From positions 186,001 to 250,000 of the forward strand of contig NZ_SRXU01000005.1 of assembly GCF_004792695.1 (NCBI RefSeq): 64,000 bases of DNA, read 5' to 3'. The first letter of the stretch is position 1, and every line of letters starts with the position of its first letter. The stretch is from Sphingomonas naasensis. GTDB lineage: Bacteria; Pseudomonadota; Alphaproteobacteria; Sphingomonadales; Sphingomonadaceae. The position numbers were made by a program, and so were the translations under genes. Under the pieces are notes generated by a model. It saw only the letters and a program-made list of their open reading frames with translations, was not told where the DNA came from and made no database searches. Of the stretch, positions 24,481 to 31,813 are shown piece after piece.

Positions 24481-24893
24481 CGCGGTCGTCGCTATTGCCG
24501 TTTGCAAACAGGCAGCTGTCGGAGCGGAACGCCCGGCAATGGATTTCCGATCATCTGCCAGGCTCGCATCGCCGGGCACCATGGATTGCGATCAAGATCT
24601 TTCATGCAACGATCGCCGACGAGATCCGGAATCAGAAGGCGACCGTACCTTCATCGCCCTCGGATGTGCCGGCCGTCGCCAATACGCTCGGTCGCCACGG
24701 CAGATGACGGACTGATGGCAGCGCCCGGAATCACTGATAGCCATGCCGAACGGCTGAGATTGGACCGGCAGCGACAGACTGCTTCGTATTCGCATGAGAC
24801 GCCGCACCAAGTGTGGGGGAAAACGTGGGTTCGCCAAAGCGGCGCTTTCAGATTCTTCAGCAAAATCAGTTCATTGTTGCCAAATCTAGGATT

Positions 24894-24908
24894 CCTCCCG
24901 CTCCGCCA
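24894..24908 (+). other. attR: second copy of the tRNA-Ser 3' end
   Basis: CCTCCCGCTCCGCCA identical to the tRNA 3' terminus, with looser similarity continuing on both sides (ATT before, then TT-CCGCC after). It lies 18 bp before the 3' end of the histidine kinase gene and marks the right end of the decayed element. Confidence 0.8.
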
Positions 24909-24925
24909 TTTCCGCCGCACCGGTA

Positions 24926-26266
24926 TCATCGAAGCTCGATCGTCACGATCAGGCCGGGTGCGGCGTCGTCGAGCGCGATCGTGCCGCCATGGAGGTGCGC
25001 GACGGCCTGGACGAGCGACAGGCCGAGACCCGCGCCCGATCCGCCGCGCGCCACATCGAGGCGACCGAAACGGCGCAGCGCCTCGCCGCGCAGCGCGGGG
25101 GCGATACCCGGGCCCGCATCGCGCACCGCGATCCGCACCGCCTCCCGGTCGGCCGTGAGGCGCAGCGTGATCGTGCCGGCACCATAGTGGACGGCATTGT
25201 CGATCAGATTGCCCACCGCCTGGGCGAGCAGCTGGCGATGCACCTTCCAGCAGGCGTGCGCCGGCGCCGCGACGACGATCGCGCGCCCCTGATCCTCGAC
25301 CAGCGGCGCATAGAGCTCGGCGATCGTCGCGAGCAATTCGACGAGATCGGTCTCGGCGAAGCTCTCGCGGCCGATGCCGCCCTCGGCGCGGCTGATGCTC
25401 AGCGCGGTCTCGACCAGCGCGAGCAGACGCTCGCCTTCGGCAAGGGCGCGCGCGGCGGCCTCCTGCGCGCCGGGCTCGCGGACCTCGCGCATCACTTGCT
25501 CGAGCGCGAGCCGCAGCCGGGTGAGCGGCGATTTGAGATCGTGCGCGAGGCCGTCGGTGGCGATCTTGAGCTCGGCGATCAGCGCGGTGACGCGATCGAG
25601 CGTGTGGTTGACCTCGTCGCCCAGCATGCCGAACGCATCGCCCGAGCGATCGTCGGGCACCCGGCGCGTCAGATCGCCGGCGCGCACCGCCTGCAGCGTC
25701 GCGATCGTGCCGTCGAGGCGGGCGACGATCAGCCGCGCGGCCAGCCACGCGGCGAGCGCAGCCATGATCAGCGCGAGCGCCAGCGCGAGGGCGCTGGTCT
25801 CGCCGAGAAGATCGAGCAGCTGGCGCTCGCTTTCGACGCCGATCCCGGTGAGCAGGCCTTCGCCGCCGGCCAGCCGCGTGGTCCGCACCAGCATCGTCTC
25901 GGGCGCGGCATGGCCGATACGGTAGAGCTGGACCTCGATATAGCCGCTCGTCGCGGGCACGCTGGGCGGCCAGCCGCCGAGATTGCCGGCCAGCGCGCGC
26001 CCGGCGCCGTCGACGAGCAGCATCACGCCGTTGCGGGTGACTCCCGCGGTCTGGCGCGCTTCGATCTCGCGCGCGAGCGCCGGCGCCCCCCCGCGCGCAT
26101 AGCTGGCGAGCAGATTCGCGCGAATCGTCTCGGCCGTCGCCGCCGCCGCCTGATCGCTGCGGCCGCGCAGCACCGCGCCGACCGCGGCGAGCAGCACCGC
26201 CGCCGCGACGATCTGGCAGAGGAAGACGAGCGCCGCGAAGCGGAACGTCGTCGATCGCCACGTCAT
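24926..26266 (-). CDS. Sensor histidine kinase (OmpR-partner type)
   Basis: A 446-residue membrane kinase. TM1 is FAALVFLCQIVAAAVLLAAV (about 9-28), followed by a periplasmic sensor of about 120 residues with no recognised domain. TM2 (about 155-180) is very Ala/Leu rich. Then come a HAMP domain, a dimerisation/phosphoacceptor helix with H242 in LAHDLKSPLTRLRLAL, and a HATPase domain with N-box NLIDNAVHYG, G1 DAGPGI and G2 GSGAGLGLSLVQ. The start ATG overlaps the stop of the response-regulator gene, so the pair is translationally coupled. The signal is unknown. Its 3' end abuts attR of the decayed island. Confidence 0.92.
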   Translation of the reverse strand: MTWRSTTFRFAALVFLCQIVAAAVLLAAVGAVLRGRSDQAAAATAETIRANLLASYARGGAPALAREIEARQTAGVTRNGVMLLVDGAGRALAGNLGGWPPSVPATSGYIEVQLYRIGHAAPETMLVRTTRLAGGEGLLTGIGVESERQLLDLLGETSALALALALIMAALAAWLAARLIVARLDGTIATLQAVRAGDLTRRVPDDRSGDAFGMLGDEVNHTLDRVTALIAELKIATDGLAHDLKSPLTRLRLALEQVMREVREPGAQEAAARALAEGERLLALVETALSISRAEGGIGRESFAETDLVELLATIAELYAPLVEDQGRAIVVAAPAHACWKVHRQLLAQAVGNLIDNAVHYGAGTITLRLTADREAVRIAVRDAGPGIAPALRGEALRRFGRLDVARGGSGAGLGLSLVQAVAHLHGGTIALDDAAPGLIVTIELR

Positions 26267-26949
26267 GGCGTGGTGCCGAGCCGGTAGCCGGCGCCGCGCA
26301 CCGTGTGGAGCAGCGGCCGGGCCGCGCCTTCGTCGACCTTCTTGCGCAGCCGGCTGAGATGGACGTCGACGACGTTGGTGCCCGGATCGAAATGATAATC
26401 CCACACGCCTTCGAGGAGCATCGTGCGCGTCACCACCTGATCGGCGTGGCGCAGCAGGAACTCGAGCAGGCGGAACTCGCGCGGCTGCAGCTCGACGGCC
26501 CGCCCGCCGCGGCGCACGCGGCGGGCGAGCAGATCCATCTCGAGATCGTCGCAGCGCAATACCGTCTCGGGCGCGGCCGAAGCGGTGCCGCGCCGGATCA
26601 GCAGGCGAATCCGCGCGAGCAATTCGGCAAAGGCGAACGGCTTGCCAAGATAATCGTCCGATCCGCTGGTCAGCCCCTTGATCCGATCATCGGCGGATCC
26701 GAGCGCCGACAGCACGATGACCGGCGTCTCGACGCCCGCGCTGCGCAACGCGCCGAGCACGGCCATCCCGTCGAGCCCGGGCAGCATGCGATCGAGCACG
26801 ATGCAGGCATAGCTGCCGTCGGTGGCGTGGAAGAGCCCGTCGCGGCCATTATCGGCACGATCGACCACGAATCCCTCTTCCGAGAGCCCCTTTGCGATAT
26901 AGTGCGCGGTGGCGTCGTCGTCCTCGACGAGCAATATCTTGTGCCCCAC
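26263..26949 (-). CDS. Response regulator, OmpR/PhoB family
   Basis: A 228-residue regulator. The receiver domain (1-115) has acidic pocket residues in LLVEDDDAT and phospho-acceptor D53 in CIVLDRMLPG. The conserved Lys is in GKPFAFAELLARI. The winged-helix DNA-binding domain (about 125-222) has RRGGRAVELQPREFRLLEFL and NVVDVHLSRLRKKVD. The GTG start at 26949 directly precedes GHKILLVEDD, with GGAG about 9 bp upstream. It lies between the PDZ gene (5-bp gap) and the kinase gene (4-bp overlap). Confidence 0.92.
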   Translation of the reverse strand: MGHKILLVEDDDATAHYIAKGLSEEGFVVDRADNGRDGLFHATDGSYACIVLDRMLPGLDGMAVLGALRSAGVETPVIVLSALGSADDRIKGLTSGSDDYLGKPFAFAELLARIRLLIRRGTASAAPETVLRCDDLEMDLLARRVRRGGRAVELQPREFRLLEFLLRHADQVVTRTMLLEGVWDYHFDPGTNVVDVHLSRLRKKVDEGAARPLLHTVRGAGYRLGTTP

Positions 26950-26954
26950 CCTGC

Positions 26955-27314
26955 TCAGCTCCGGTGCGATGTGATCTTCAGCGCGAAACTGCGGCCGGCG
27001 CGGCGGACATGCAAGATGACGGGGCGATGCGATCGCAAGGCGCGCGCGACATCGCGCCGCGAGCGGGCCGCGCGGCCGTCGACCGCCACGATGCGATCGC
27101 CGACGCGCAGGCCCGCCTGCTCGGCCGCGCCGCCCGAGCGCAGGCTGTCGACGAGCAGCGGCCCGGCGGCGGAGGCGGGCATCAGCGTGGCGCCGAGCGG
27201 ATCGAGGCGATCGTCGCGGTGGCGCGGGACGGCCAGCGACAACCACAACGCAGCGGCCGCCGCGAGCGCGACGATGACGAGCAGCAACGACCGCAAGGGC
27301 CGCATGTCGGTCAT
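26955..27314 (-). CDS. Membrane-anchored small PDZ-domain protein
   Basis: A 119-residue protein. An N-terminal hydrophobic helix (LRSLLLVIVALAAAAALWLS, about 7-26) is followed by a single PDZ domain (about 45-115) with LLVDSLRSGGAAEQAGLRVG and RIVAVDGRAARSRRDVARAL, the typical carboxylate-loop and GDRI pattern. There is no protease domain. It is the first gene of the PDZ-regulator-kinase operon, so it may sense misfolded C-termini or tether a partner for the two-component system. That role is inference. Start ATG 27314, or 27305 as alternative. Confidence 0.85.
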   Translation of the reverse strand: MTDMRPLRSLLLVIVALAAAAALWLSLAVPRHRDDRLDPLGATLMPASAAGPLLVDSLRSGGAAEQAGLRVGDRIVAVDGRAARSRRDVARALRSHRPVILHVRRAGRSFALKITSHRS

Positions 27315-27458
27315 GTCCGTGTCTCCTTGCCGACCGCGATAGCGAACCGCGCCTCTCCCCCGCGTTGGGAACGGATGAACTTTTGCTCATCTTTCGGTCA
27401 GCGTGCGGTTCGGCGCGGGTGCCTAGGCGGGGCGCGACGCCGCAAGGGAGCGCATACG

Positions 27459-27803
27459 ATGCAGGACCTCTCCATTTCCAAAGCAAGGCGCCTCGCGCTC
27501 GACGAACGCACCTGTCGGCTGATCTGCCCGATCGCCGCGGCGATGGTTGGCGTCTGCCTGACTGCGATCGGCATATTGCGCGTCGCGACCGCGGTGCGCC
27601 GGCAGGACACGATCGCCGACGATCTGCTCTCGATCGACGCGCTGCTGTTCCTCGTGGCGATGCTCGCTTCCTATTTCGCGCTGCGCGTCCAGTCGCATGT
27701 CCGGCTCCACTGGCTCGAGCGCATAGCCGACCGGAGCTTCATCGCGGCGATGCTGCTGCTCACCCTCGCCTGCTTCGTGATCACCTATGCGCTCAGCCGC
27801 TAG
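27459..27803 (+). CDS. Small inner-membrane protein, function unknown
   Basis: A 114-residue protein with three hydrophobic segments: CPIAAAMVGVCLTAIGIL (about 23-40), LLFLVAMLASYFALRV (about 61-76) and SFIAAMLLLTLACFVITYAL (about 92-111). AAGGGAG stands at the right distance before ATG 27459. It is divergent from the PDZ/two-component operon with a 144-bp shared upstream region, so it is a candidate target of that regulator. I do not recognise a named family. Confidence 0.75.
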   Translation: MQDLSISKARRLALDERTCRLICPIAAAMVGVCLTAIGILRVATAVRRQDTIADDLLSIDALLFLVAMLASYFALRVQSHVRLHWLERIADRSFIAAMLLLTLACFVITYALSR

Positions 27804-27913
27804 CCGCGCGGGCCGATCGGGCGGGCCAACATTACCGATTCTTCAGACGATGCCGAGGTTCCGGCAATCCGCGCGCGGCTAGCCCGAGGCTCCGCAATCG
27901 GAGCGAGATCGAC

Positions 27914-28336
27914 ATGCGCAAGACGAGGATCGTAACGGCAGGGATGGCCCTGCTCGCGGCACCGGCGATAGCGAGCGCCCGGCCGGCGCGCTCGCCCGAA
28001 GGCATGTGGCTCAACCCGCATGGATCGGTCGCGGTGCGCGCCGGCGCGTGCGGCGACCGGATCTGCGGCTGGGTGGTGTGGGCGAGCGCGGCGGCGCAAA
28101 AGGATGCGCGCGAGAGCGGAGTCGACAAGCTCATCGGCACCGAGCTGCTCGAAGACTATCGCCCCTATGGCCAGGCGCGCTGGTCCGGCACGGTGTTCGT
28201 GCCCGATATGGGGCGGCATTTCGCCTCCGAGATCGAGGCGCTCTCGCCCGACCGGTTGAAGGTCAAGGGCTGCATCCTCGGCGGGCTGATCTGCAAGTCG
28301 CAGGTGTGGACCCGCATCGCGCAGCTGCCGCGATGA
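27914..28336 (+). CDS. DUF2147 periplasmic protein
   Basis: A 140-residue exported protein. A signal peptide MRKTRIVTAGMALLAAPAIA is followed by the DUF2147 pattern GMWLNPHGSVAVRAGACGDR, ICGWVVWAS, IGTELLEDY and RLKVKGCILGGLICKSQVW. Two cysteine pairs (near residues 45/51 and 119/126) probably form disulfides. Structures of relatives show a lipocalin-like beta-barrel. No activity is established. The stop overlaps the mprF-like start (ATGA), which links it to lysyl-lipid metabolism and suggests an envelope role. Confidence 0.85.
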   Translation: MRKTRIVTAGMALLAAPAIASARPARSPEGMWLNPHGSVAVRAGACGDRICGWVVWASAAAQKDARESGVDKLIGTELLEDYRPYGQARWSGTVFVPDMGRHFASEIEALSPDRLKVKGCILGGLICKSQVWTRIAQLPR

Positions 28337-30978
28337 GCCGCCTGCCATTTCTCCCGGCGCGATCCCGCCGGCTGATCGCGATCACGCTGGTGCTGCTCGT
28401 CCTCGGGCTCGGCTTCGCCGCGCTGCAGGCGCTGACCCGCGAGATCCACTATGCCGATGTCCGCGCGGCGGCGCGCGCGCTCTCGGCGTGGCAGATCGCG
28501 CTCGCGCTCGTCTTCACCGCGGCAAGCTATCTGGCGCTGACCTTTTACGACGTGCTCGCGCTCAGGGTGATCGGGCGGCCGCTTCCATGGCGCACCGCGG
28601 CGCTCGCTTCGTTCACCAGCTACACGCTCAGCCACAATCTCGGGCTGTCGCTGCTGACCGGCGGATCGGCACGCTACCGCATTTACACCGCCGCGGGGCT
28701 CGATGGGATCGAGGTCGCCCGGGTGGTCGCGCTCGCCAGCGCCACCTTCTGGGCGGGCGTCGTCGCGGTCGCGGGCGTCGCGCTGCTCGGCCATGACGGG
28801 CCGGTCGCGATCGCCGGGCTGACGCTCGATACGACGCAAGCGCATCTGACCGGCGGCGCGCTGCTCGTCCTGATCGCGGCGCTGGCGGCCGCCGCCGGGC
28901 GCGCGAGCGCCGGGCTGTCGATATTCGGCTTCTCGCTGCCGCTGCCGCGCCCCGCATTGCTCGTCGGGCAAATCGGCATCGCGCTGATCGACATCGCCTG
29001 CGCGAGCGCGGCGCTGCTCGTGCTGATCCCGGGCGCCGGCCCCGCGCTGCTGCCGGGCTTCATCCTCGCCTATGCGCTCGCCATCGTCGCGGCGGTGCTG
29101 ACGCATGTGCCCGGGGGAATCGGCGTTTTCGAAGCGGTGCTGCTCGCGATGGTGCCCGGCGACCGGGCGAGCCTGTTCGCCGCGCTGATCGCCTATCGCC
29201 TGATCTATTATCTGCTGCCGCTCGCCGTGGCGGCGGTGCTGCTCGCCTCGAACGAGGGCGCCCGGCATCGCCGGGTCGGACGGCTGCTCGCGAGCGCCCG
29301 CACGCTGGCCAGCAGCATCTCGCCGCTGGTGTTGAGCGCCGCCACCTTCCTCGGCGGCGGGATGCTGCTGCTCTCGGGCTCGCTGCCGGCGCTGCACGCG
29401 CGGATGGGCGCTCTCGCGGGCGTGCTGCCGCTGCCGTTCATCGAGGCCAGCCATATCGCGGCGAGCCTCGTCGGCACCGGGCTGCTGCTGCTCGCGCCGG
29501 GCCTGTATCGCCGGCTCGACGGCGCGTTCCACGCCACGCGCCTGCTGCTCGTCGCCGGCGCATTGTTCTCGCTGGCCAAGGGCATCGACTATGAGGAAGC
29601 CTTTGTCTGCATCGCGCTGGCCGGGCTGCTGCAATGGACGCGCGGCGCCTTTTACCGACGCACCGCGCTGACCCGGCAACCGCTGCTCGCCGGCTGGCTG
29701 GTCTCGGTGGCAGCGGTGGTCGCGCTGGCGACATGGGCCGGGCTGTTCGCCTATCGCCACGTCACCTATGCCGACGATCTCTGGTGGCGGTTCGCGCTCG
29801 ACGGCGATGCCCCGCGATTCCTGCGCGCGACGATGGCGATCGCGGTGGCGCTCGCCGGCGCGCTGCTCTGGCGGCTGTTCTCGCCGGCCACCGCTACTGC
29901 CGTCGAGGAAACGGCCGCTGGCGACGTCGAGGCGGTTCGCGCCATTCTCGCCACGGCGACACGCACCGAGGCGATGCTCGCGCTGACCGGGGACAAGAGC
30001 TTCCTGCTCTCGCCGCGCCGCGACGCGTTTCTGATGTATCAGATCAAGGGCGCGAGCTGGATCGTGATGGGCGACCCGGTCGGCCCCGTCGCGGCCTGGG
30101 CGGAGCTGCTCTGGGCGCTGCGCGAGCGCGCCGACCGCGAGCAGGGCCGGATATTGTTGTACGAAGCCTCTCCCGCGATGCTCGACCTCGCGATCGGGCT
30201 GGGCCTCCAGATCATCAAATATGGCGAGGAAGCGATCGTCGACCTTGCCGATTTCGCGGTCGATACGCCGCGTCTGCGCAGCGCCCGCCGCGCCGGACAC
30301 GGCGCCGCGCGGGCCGGGGCACGGCTCCACATCGTTCCCGCCGCCGCCGTTCCGGTCATCCTCGACGAGCTCGAGGCGGTTTCGAACGAATGGATCCGCA
30401 GCAAGGGGCATCGCGAGAAGCGTTTCAGCCTCGGACGCTTCGATCGCGGCTATCTGTGCAATTTCGACATCGGGATCGTCACCGTCGAGGGCCGGATCAT
30501 GGCCTTCGCCAATCTCTGGCTGACCGAGGGGCGCGAGGAAGCGTCGATCGACCTGATGCGGCACCGCGACGACGCGCCGCGCGGCACGATGGACTTCCTG
30601 CTCGTCCAGCTGATGCAATGGGCGAAGGAGCGCGGCTATCGGCGCTTCACGCTCGGCATGGCGCCGCTCGCGGGGATCGACGGCCGGCGGCTCGCGCCGG
30701 CCTGGGCGAAGGTCGCCGCGCTGGTCTTCCGCCATGGCGAGCGGCTCTACGGCTTCCGTGGCCTGCGCGGCTACAAGGAGAAATTCGCACCGCGCTGGGA
30801 GCCGCGCTACGTCGCCGGACCGCATGGGCTGGCGCTGATCCAGGCGCTGCGCGATCTGTCGCGGCTGATCGACCAGCGTGCGCCGACGCAGCCCCCGCGC
30901 GCCCCGCGCGCGCATCGGCATCCGTCACCCCCGCAGATCGAGACGCGCGAAGGGGAGCTGGTCCTTGCCGCGCGATAG
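28333..30978 (+). CDS. mprF: MprF/LpiA-like phosphatidylglycerol lysyltransferase-flippase
   Basis: An 881-residue inner-membrane protein. The N-terminal half (about 1-520) has some 14 hydrophobic helices. Its flippase signature region includes FTSYTLSHNLGLSLLTGGSA and HVPGGIGVFEAVLLAMVPGD. The C-terminal half (about 555-870) is the GNAT-like aminoacyl-PG synthase domain (DUF2156): TGDKSFLLSPRRDAFLMYQI, WIVMGDPVGP, GHREKRFSLGRFDRGYL, GTMDFLLVQLMQWAKERGYR. It transfers Lys (or Ala) from aminoacyl-tRNA to phosphatidylglycerol and flips it, lowering surface charge against cationic peptides and acid. It is overlapped by DUF2147 upstream and an AcvB-like hydrolase downstream, the lpiA-acvB arrangement of rhizobia. 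The amino acid cannot be fixed from sequence. Confidence 0.92.
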   Translation: MSRLPFLPARSRRLIAITLVLLVLGLGFAALQALTREIHYADVRAAARALSAWQIALALVFTAASYLALTFYDVLALRVIGRPLPWRTAALASFTSYTLSHNLGLSLLTGGSARYRIYTAAGLDGIEVARVVALASATFWAGVVAVAGVALLGHDGPVAIAGLTLDTTQAHLTGGALLVLIAALAAAAGRASAGLSIFGFSLPLPRPALLVGQIGIALIDIACASAALLVLIPGAGPALLPGFILAYALAIVAAVLTHVPGGIGVFEAVLLAMVPGDRASLFAALIAYRLIYYLLPLAVAAVLLASNEGARHRRVGRLLASARTLASSISPLVLSAATFLGGGMLLLSGSLPALHARMGALAGVLPLPFIEASHIAASLVGTGLLLLAPGLYRRLDGAFHATRLLLVAGALFSLAKGIDYEEAFVCIALAGLLQWTRGAFYRRTALTRQPLLAGWLVSVAAVVALATWAGLFAYRHVTYADDLWWRFALDGDAPRFLRATMAIAVALAGALLWRLFSPATATAVEETAAGDVEAVRAILATATRTEAMLALTGDKSFLLSPRRDAFLMYQIKGASWIVMGDPVGPVAAWAELLWALRERADREQGRILLYEASPAMLDLAIGLGLQIIKYGEEAIVDLADFAVDTPRLRSARRAGHGAARAGARLHIVPAAAVPVILDELEAVSNEWIRSKGHREKRFSLGRFDRGYLCNFDIGIVTVEGRIMAFANLWLTEGREEASIDLMRHRDDAPRGTMDFLLVQLMQWAKERGYRRFTLGMAPLAGIDGRRLAPAWAKVAALVFRHGERLYGFRGLRGYKEKFAPRWEPRYVAGPHGLALIQALRDLSRLIDQRAPTQPPRAPRAHRHPSPPQIETREGELVLAAR

Positions 30979-31723
30979 ACTTCGGCCGTGGTACCGGCTC
31001 CTCGGCGGCATCCTGCTCTGCGCGATCGCGGTGATGCTGGTCCTCGCGACGCCCGCATTGCGTCTGCTCGACGGTCAGACGGTGCGGCTGTTCGGCGCGG
31101 GGCGGCCGCATCCGCGGATCGCCGCGGTCTATCTTTCGGGCGACATGGGCCTGCGCTTCGGCATGGGGCCGAAAGTGGCGCCGGCGCTGGCGGGGCACGG
31201 CATTCCGGTGATCGGGATCAGCTCGGCGGCCAATTTCGCCACGCGCCGGACGCGGGCCGAGATCGATGCGATGCTCGCCGACGCGGTCCGCACCGCGCTC
31301 GTGCGAACCGGGGCGAAGCGGGTGGTGTTGATCGGCCAGTCGTTCGGCGCCGATATGGTTGCCACCGCGGCGCCCGACCTTCCGGCCGCGTTGCGCCCGA
31401 GAATCGCCGCGATCGTCCTCGTCGTCCCGGCGCAGACGGCTTATTTTCGCGCCGACCCCACCGGGCTCGCTTATCTCGGCACGCCCGATGCGCGGCCGGC
31501 CGCAGCGCTGCGCGCGACCGGCTGGGCGCCGATCATCTGCATCTACGGCATCCGCGAGGCCGACAGCCTGTGCCCCGCGCTGGGCCCCGACCATGCCCGG
31601 GCGGTCGCGCTGCCGGGCGGCCACTTCCTCGACCGCGACGACAGGCGGCTGGTCGCGACGATCCTCGCTCAGCTGCACGCCGCGGACCCGGCGATCGTGG
31701 ATCAGCCGAACCGCCCAACATGA
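30965..31723 (+). CDS. AcvB/VirJ-like lysyl-phosphatidylglycerol hydrolase
   Basis: A 252-residue serine hydrolase with an N-terminal membrane anchor/signal (LLGGILLCAIAVMLVLATPA) and one alpha/beta-hydrolase VirJ domain. The domain shows YLSGDMGLRFGMG, the nucleophile elbow GQSFGADM (near residues 122-129) and a late His in GGHFLDRDDR. Agrobacterium AcvB is longer (two VirJ domains) and hydrolyses lysyl-PG made by LpiA. This copy is the short, VirJ-like form. The start is TTG at 30965, chosen because GGGGAGC lies 6-7 bp upstream. It overlaps the mprF-like gene by 14 bp. The pair probably sets lysyl-PG levels. Confidence 0.85.
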   Translation: MPRDRLRPWYRLLGGILLCAIAVMLVLATPALRLLDGQTVRLFGAGRPHPRIAAVYLSGDMGLRFGMGPKVAPALAGHGIPVIGISSAANFATRRTRAEIDAMLADAVRTALVRTGAKRVVLIGQSFGADMVATAAPDLPAALRPRIAAIVLVVPAQTAYFRADPTGLAYLGTPDARPAAALRATGWAPIICIYGIREADSLCPALGPDHARAVALPGGHFLDRDDRRLVATILAQLHAADPAIVDQPNRPT

Positions 31724-31813
31724 CCAAAATTTAAGCCGCGCCCCAGCTCGGCGCCATCCGGGCCCGCGTAACGCGGCGGCATCGCCCGCAAGGGAGTGCA
31801 GGAAAGGCAAGGC

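Larger units (their letters stand above)
23591..24908. mobile_element. Remnant of an integrative element inserted at tRNA-Ser
   Basis: The 1.3-kb stretch is bounded by a 15-bp exact direct repeat, CCTCCCGCTCCGCCA. One copy is the tRNA-Ser 3' end (23591-23605) and the other is at 24894-24908. Inside are the N-terminal part of a P4-type tyrosine integrase, a doubly truncated nucleotidyltransferase-like fragment and no other intact gene. Base composition is more AT-rich near both ends than the surroundings. This is the expected picture of a genomic island that lost most of its cargo by internal deletion. Confidence 0.85.

Noticed and set aside
24360..24707. A possible protein in a third frame of the island scar (ISDHLPGSHRRAPWIAIKIF region).
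   Set aside because: The frame has no start signal and I recognise no family. It could be another relic, but cannot be told from chance.
28165..30921. A minus-strand open frame of about 920 codons opposite the mprF-like gene.
   Set aside because: Composition is dominated by Arg, Gln, Glu and His with no domain. The sense gene is certain.
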